In this document: positions 5,348-8,293 of the stretch, in pieces
Position numbering within the stretch: position 1 is the first letter of the stretch
Layout of the letters: the number at the start of each line of letters is the position of its first letter
NCBI GenBank assembly: GCA_009726075.1
Contig: WLND01000047.1
Location: 1 to 8,293, forward strand
DNA length: 8,293 nt
Direction: 5' to 3'
DNA from: Actinomycetota bacterium
GTDB taxonomy: Bacteria > Actinomycetota > Actinomycetes > S36-B12
Position numbers and translations under genes: made by a program
Notes under the pieces: model-generated
What the model was told of the DNA's origin: nothing
The model's input: only the letters and a program-made list of their open reading frames with translations
Database searches by the model: none

Positions 5348-6871
5348 TCAGGACAGGCGCAGGGTCTGGACGAAGACTTCGGCGGCAGCCAGCTCGGGGG
5401 ACAGGAACCGATCCGGGCCGGGCCCTGGCACCGTGAGGCGAAGCTGTTCGATGACCCTGGCCGATGAGGGCGATGGGGTCAGGGGAGCCCGCAGGTCGAT
5501 CGCCCTGGCCGCTGTGACGAGCTCGATGGCGAGGATGCGGGTGAGGTTGACGATCGAGGTCCTGAGCTTGCGCCCGGCGTGCCAGCCCATCGACACGTGG
5601 TCCTCCTGCATGGCCGAACTCGGAATCGAGTCGACGCTGGCCGGCACTGCGAGGCGCTTGTTCTCCGAGACGAGTGCCGCCTGCGTGTACTGCGCGATCA
5701 TCAGGCCCGAGTCGACCCCGGGATCATCGGCCAGGAACGGGGGAAGCCCGTGCGACCGATGCCGGTCGAGCATGCGATCGGATCGGCGCTCCGACATCGA
5801 GCCAAGGTCGGCGGAGACGATCGCGAGGAAGTCGAGCACGTAGCCCACCGGCGCGCCGTGGAAGTTGCCGTTGCTCGACACTGCCCCATCGCCGAGCACG
5901 ACCGGATTGTCGATGGTCGCAGCGAGCTCTCGGCCCGCGACGAGCCGGGCGTGGGCGACGGTGTCGCGGACTGCGCCGGCGACCTGGGGGGCACAGCGCA
6001 GCGAGTAGGCGTCCTGCACTCGATCGTCGTTCTCGCGATGCGAGGCGACGATGCCGGAGCCGTCGAGGTGGGCGAGGATATTCGCCGCGCTCTGCGCCTG
6101 CCCGGGGTGCGGGCGAAGTGGCAGGTGCAGCTCGGGCCTGAAGACCTGGTCGGTGCCGAGCAGCCCCTCGACGCTCATGGCCGCGGTGATGTCGGCGACG
6201 TCGCACAGGTGCTCGAGGTCGGCAATCGACATGATGAGCATGCCGAGCATGCCGTCAGTGCCGTTGATGAGGGCCAGACCCTCCTTCTCCTGGAGTTCTA
6301 TCGGGCTGATGCCGGCCCGGGCAAGGAGCTCGTCAACGGGCGCGGCAACGCCGTCGAGATCGGTTGCCTCGCCCTCGCCCATGAGCACCAGCGCGCAGTG
6401 CGAGAGCGGCGCAAGATCGCCGCTGCAGCCGAGTGACCCGTATTCGCGGACGACGGGCGTGATGCCGGCGTTGAGCAGGGCGGCCATGGTCTGGGCCACG
6501 ACCGGGCGCACCCCCGTGCGGCCGCTCGCCAGGGTCTTGAGGCGGAGCAGCATGAGGGCGCGTACGACCTCGCGCTCGACCGGTGCTCCCATGCCGGCCG
6601 CGTGCGACCTGATGAGCGAGCGCTGCAGCTGGGTTCGCATCTCGGCCGGAATGTGCCGCGTTGCGAGGGCGCCGAATCCGGTCGAGACCCCGTAGACCGG
6701 CTCGACGGCGTTCGCGAGCGCCTCGATCTGCAGGCGAGTCGCTGCCATGGCGGCGATGGCCTCATCGGACAGCGACACCTGAGCGCCGCCGCGAGCGACG
6801 GCGATGACGTCGTCGAGGGTCATGCCGCTCGTGCCGATGGTGACCGGAGTGATGCTGCCTGCGTTGCTCAT
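5348..6871 (-). CDS. hutH: Histidine ammonia-lyase
   Basis: HutH removes ammonia from L-histidine to give trans-urocanate, the entry step of histidine catabolism; it is a cytoplasmic tetramer in known members. The 507 residues match the family length of about 500-510. VYGVSTGFGALA (59-70) carries the active-site tyrosine Tyr60. GSLGCSGDLAPLSH (145-158) holds the tripeptide that cyclises to the MIO electrophile, here Cys149-Ser150-Gly151 instead of the commoner Ala-Ser-Gly. VQDAYSLRC and MQEDHVSMG are further active-site signatures. The ATG at 6871 overlaps the hutI stop codon in an ATGA, so translation of the two is probably coupled. The downstream amidotransferase gene begins 10 nt after its stop. 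Aromatic ammonia-lyases share the fold, but the flanking hutI and hutU genes settle the assignment. Confidence 0.96.
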   Translation of the reverse strand: MSNAGSITPVTIGTSGMTLDDVIAVARGGAQVSLSDEAIAAMAATRLQIEALANAVEPVYGVSTGFGALATRHIPAEMRTQLQRSLIRSHAAGMGAPVEREVVRALMLLRLKTLASGRTGVRPVVAQTMAALLNAGITPVVREYGSLGCSGDLAPLSHCALVLMGEGEATDLDGVAAPVDELLARAGISPIELQEKEGLALINGTDGMLGMLIMSIADLEHLCDVADITAAMSVEGLLGTDQVFRPELHLPLRPHPGQAQSAANILAHLDGSGIVASHRENDDRVQDAYSLRCAPQVAGAVRDTVAHARLVAGRELAATIDNPVVLGDGAVSSNGNFHGAPVGYVLDFLAIVSADLGSMSERRSDRMLDRHRSHGLPPFLADDPGVDSGLMIAQYTQAALVSENKRLAVPASVDSIPSSAMQEDHVSMGWHAGRKLRTSIVNLTRILAIELVTAARAIDLRAPLTPSPSSARVIEQLRLTVPGPGPDRFLSPELAAAEVFVQTLRLS

Positions 6872-8049
6872 GCGGCGACCTTAGGGGTGGGGGGTGACTG
6901 CCAGACGCGATCGATGAGATCGACGCCGGGACGGTAGGCAAGGTGGACGTGACTGGGGGCATTGAGACTGATGACGTCGGCCCGGGCGCCGACGAAGATT
7001 CGTCCGATGTCATTGCGCCGCAGGGCCTTTGCTCCGCCCTGCGTTGCCGACCACACTGCTTCGTCCGGGGTCATGCGCATGTCGCGAACTGCGAGCGCGA
7101 CCATGAGCGCCATGCTCGTGGTGTAGCTCGAGCCGGGATTGCAGTCGGTTGCCAGGGCGATCGTCGCGCCCGCATCGAGGAGCCGGCGAGCGTCCGGGTA
7201 CGGGGATCGGGTCGAGAACTCTGCCCCGGGGAGCAGGGTCGCGACAGTCGTGCTGCCGGCGAGGGCCTCGATATCGGCGTCGTCAAGGTAGGTGCAGTGG
7301 TCGGCCGAGGCGGCATCGAGCTCGACGGCCAACTGGACGCCGCCGCCGTGCTGGAGCTGATTGGCGTGCAGGCGCGGGGTGAGCCCGGCAGCGATGCCGG
7401 CGAGCAGCACGGTGCGGGCTTGGTCGACATCGAAGGCACCCCGGTCGCAGAACACGTCGATCCACTTGGCGTGCGGGGCGCACGAATCGAGCATTGCCCC
7501 GGCGACCAGCGATACGTAGTCGTCCGGCCTGCCCTCGAACTCGGCGGGCACCACGTGCGCGCCGAGGTACGTGGTCTCGCCCGTGACGTCGCTGGCGATG
7601 CGGAGCGCTCGGGATTCATCCTGGGTGGTGAGGCCGTAGCCGGACTTCGTCTCGAAGGTCGTGACGCCGCTGCGCCGCAGCTCGGCTGCGAGTCGATGAA
7701 GATTCGCGGCGAGCTGCTCATCGGTCGCGCTTCGAGTGGCGGCGACCGTGCGCCTGATGCCGCCGGCTGCGTAGGGCTCGCCGCTCATGCGCGCGGCGAA
7801 CTCATCGGCCCGGTCGCCGGCGAACACCAGATGCGCGTGCGAGTCGACAAATCCAGGCAGCACAGCCCGGCCCTCGAGGTCGATCGCGCCGGAAGCGTCC
7901 GGGGCGTCCGAACTTCGACCCACCCACGCGATACGACCCTCGTCGATGACCACGGCGGCATCGGGGATGAGCCCGAGGAGGCCGTCGCCGAGGGTTGGGT
8001 CATTGGTGACGAGCGAGCCGATGTTGACGAGTGCGAACGACTCACTCAC
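6868..8049 (-). CDS. hutI: Imidazolonepropionase
   Basis: Amidohydrolase-superfamily enzyme that hydrolyses 4-imidazolone-5-propionate to N-formimidoyl-L-glutamate. From the GTG at 8049 it has 393 residues, within the usual 380-410. Expected metal and substrate residues are visible: His71 and His73 in GFVDSHAHLVFAGDR, His165 in YLGAHVVPAEF, His228 in RLHANQLQHGG, and Asp302 in ATDCNPGSS. ETKSGYGL (133-140) is another HutI signature. The frame stays open upstream through a tandem repeat with further GTG codons at 8073 and 8097, which would add one or two copies of an eight-residue NNSWTPRV-like peptide. The family N-terminus (SESFALVNIGSLVT) favours 8049. None of the three has a strong Shine-Dalgarno, so coupling to hutU termination is likely. 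The stop overlaps the hutH start by 4 nt. Confidence 0.95.
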   Translation of the reverse strand: MSESFALVNIGSLVTNDPTLGDGLLGLIPDAAVVIDEGRIAWVGRSSDAPDASGAIDLEGRAVLPGFVDSHAHLVFAGDRADEFAARMSGEPYAAGGIRRTVAATRSATDEQLAANLHRLAAELRRSGVTTFETKSGYGLTTQDESRALRIASDVTGETTYLGAHVVPAEFEGRPDDYVSLVAGAMLDSCAPHAKWIDVFCDRGAFDVDQARTVLLAGIAAGLTPRLHANQLQHGGGVQLAVELDAASADHCTYLDDADIEALAGSTTVATLLPGAEFSTRSPYPDARRLLDAGATIALATDCNPGSSYTTSMALMVALAVRDMRMTPDEAVWSATQGGAKALRRNDIGRIFVGARADVISLNAPSHVHLAYRPGVDLIDRVWQSPPTPKVAA

Positions 8050-8110
8050 CTTCGGTGTCCAGCTGTTATTCACCCTCGGTGTCCAGCTGTTATTCACCCT
8101 CGGTGTCCAG
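8042..8110 (-). repeat. 24-bp tandem repeat, 2.9 copies, across the hutU/hutI junction
   Basis: Read on the minus strand, copies lie at 8110-8087, 8086-8063 and 8062-8042 (the last is 21 nt). The first two are identical; the third has three differences, all transitions. The unit begins CTGGACACCGAGGGTGAATA. Being 24 nt, it keeps frame. In the hutU frame each copy reads LDTEGE-stop (TAA, TAA, TGA), and in the hutI frame each has a GTG start codon. The third copy probably shows the ancestral arrangement, an 8-nt stop/start overlap, later duplicated twice. The current hutU uses the first stop, separating it from the favoured hutI start by about 40 nt. Confidence 0.9.
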
Positions 8111-8293
8111 CATGGGCACGTGCACGTGCTTCTCGCGCGCGACATCGATCGCGAGGTCGTATCCGGCATCGACGTGCCGGATGACCCCCATGCCGGGATC
8201 ATTCGTGAGCACGCGGGCGAGCTTCTGCGCGGCGAGCGGGGTGCCGTCGGCGACGCTCACCTGACCGGCATGGATCGACCGGCCGATGCCGAC
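8090..8293 (-). CDS. hutU: Urocanate hydratase, C-terminal part (5' end outside window)
   Basis: Sixty-seven residues of the C-terminus followed by TAA at 8090-8092; the rest lies beyond the window. The stretches IGRSIHAGQVSVADGTP and VLTNDPGMGVIRHVDAGYD are characteristic of the end of urocanate hydratase, an NAD-dependent enzyme that converts urocanate to imidazolonepropionate. Position directly before hutI and hutH supports the call. The last residues (MLDTEGE) are encoded in the first copy of a tandem repeat, and the next two copies would repeat LDTEGE but lie beyond the stop. The cytoplasmic enzyme normally has about 550 residues, so about one eighth is seen here. Confidence 0.93.
   Translation of the reverse strand, partial: VGIGRSIHAGQVSVADGTPLAAQKLARVLTNDPGMGVIRHVDAGYDLAIDVAREKHVHVPMLDTEGE

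Noticed and set aside
5579..6436. Plus-strand open frame (about 285 codons) opposite hutH
   Set aside because: Antisense shadow of a confidently identified histidine ammonia-lyase, with no ribosome site or domain.
8042..8110. Tandem repeat as a CRISPR array or a transposon end
   Set aside because: Copies are directly adjacent with no spacers, and no cas gene or transposase is nearby; it is a coding-junction tandem duplication.
6943..8184. Long plus-strand open frame (about 413 codons) opposite hutI
   Set aside because: It is antisense to a clear hutI with intact catalytic motifs, its translation has no recognisable domain, and long antisense frames are expected in high-GC coding DNA.

Overview
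The window is high-GC DNA, roughly two-thirds G+C by eye. It uses GTG starts freely, packs genes tightly and has TANNNT-type -10 boxes. Together with the families present, this points to an actinobacterium (Actinomycetota); I cannot place it more precisely. No RNA gene, insertion sequence, integrase, phage gene or CRISPR array is visible. It reads as a chromosomal catabolic region, and every gap between genes is under 300 bases.

Layout, left to right. (1) 1-297, plus strand: the C-terminal part of a Rieske [2Fe-2S] protein. (2) 315-2306, minus strand: two consecutive Gfo/Idh/MocA-family NAD(P)-dependent oxidoreductases 12 nt apart, ending convergently with the Rieske gene. (3) 2491-2985, plus strand: a 164-residue helical protein of unknown function. 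(4) 3141-3842, plus strand: a compact tryptophan 2,3-dioxygenase. Its leader carries a 14-bp perfect palindrome and a long hairpin that buries the ribosome binding site. (5) 3866-4336, minus strand: an Lrp/AsnC-family regulator, convergent with the dioxygenase. (6) 4412-4720, plus strand: a small four-helix membrane protein, possibly leaderless. Its last 37 nt overlap the end of the next gene. (7) 4684-8293, minus strand: a histidine-utilisation operon transcribed hutU (C-terminal part only), hutI, hutH, then a free-standing class I glutamine amidotransferase-like gene.

How they work together. HutH deaminates histidine to urocanate, HutU hydrates it to imidazolonepropionate, and HutI opens the ring to N-formimidoylglutamate. 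The enzyme for the last step (HutG or HutF) is not in the window. Tryptophan 2,3-dioxygenase opens the indole ring to N-formylkynurenine, the first step of the kynurenine pathway; the later kyn genes are not here. The Lrp/AsnC regulator between the two pathways is a natural candidate amino-acid sensor. That fits the known KynR type of Lrp regulator, but it is inference.

Most notable points: the stem of up to 18 bp covering the Shine-Dalgarno of the dioxygenase; the roughly 50-residue contraction of that enzyme with all six key active-site positions apparently kept; and a 24-bp tandem repeat at the hutU/hutI junction, where every copy holds a hutU-frame stop and a hutI-frame GTG start. I saw no clearly new multigene system; the regulatory structures are the best leads.
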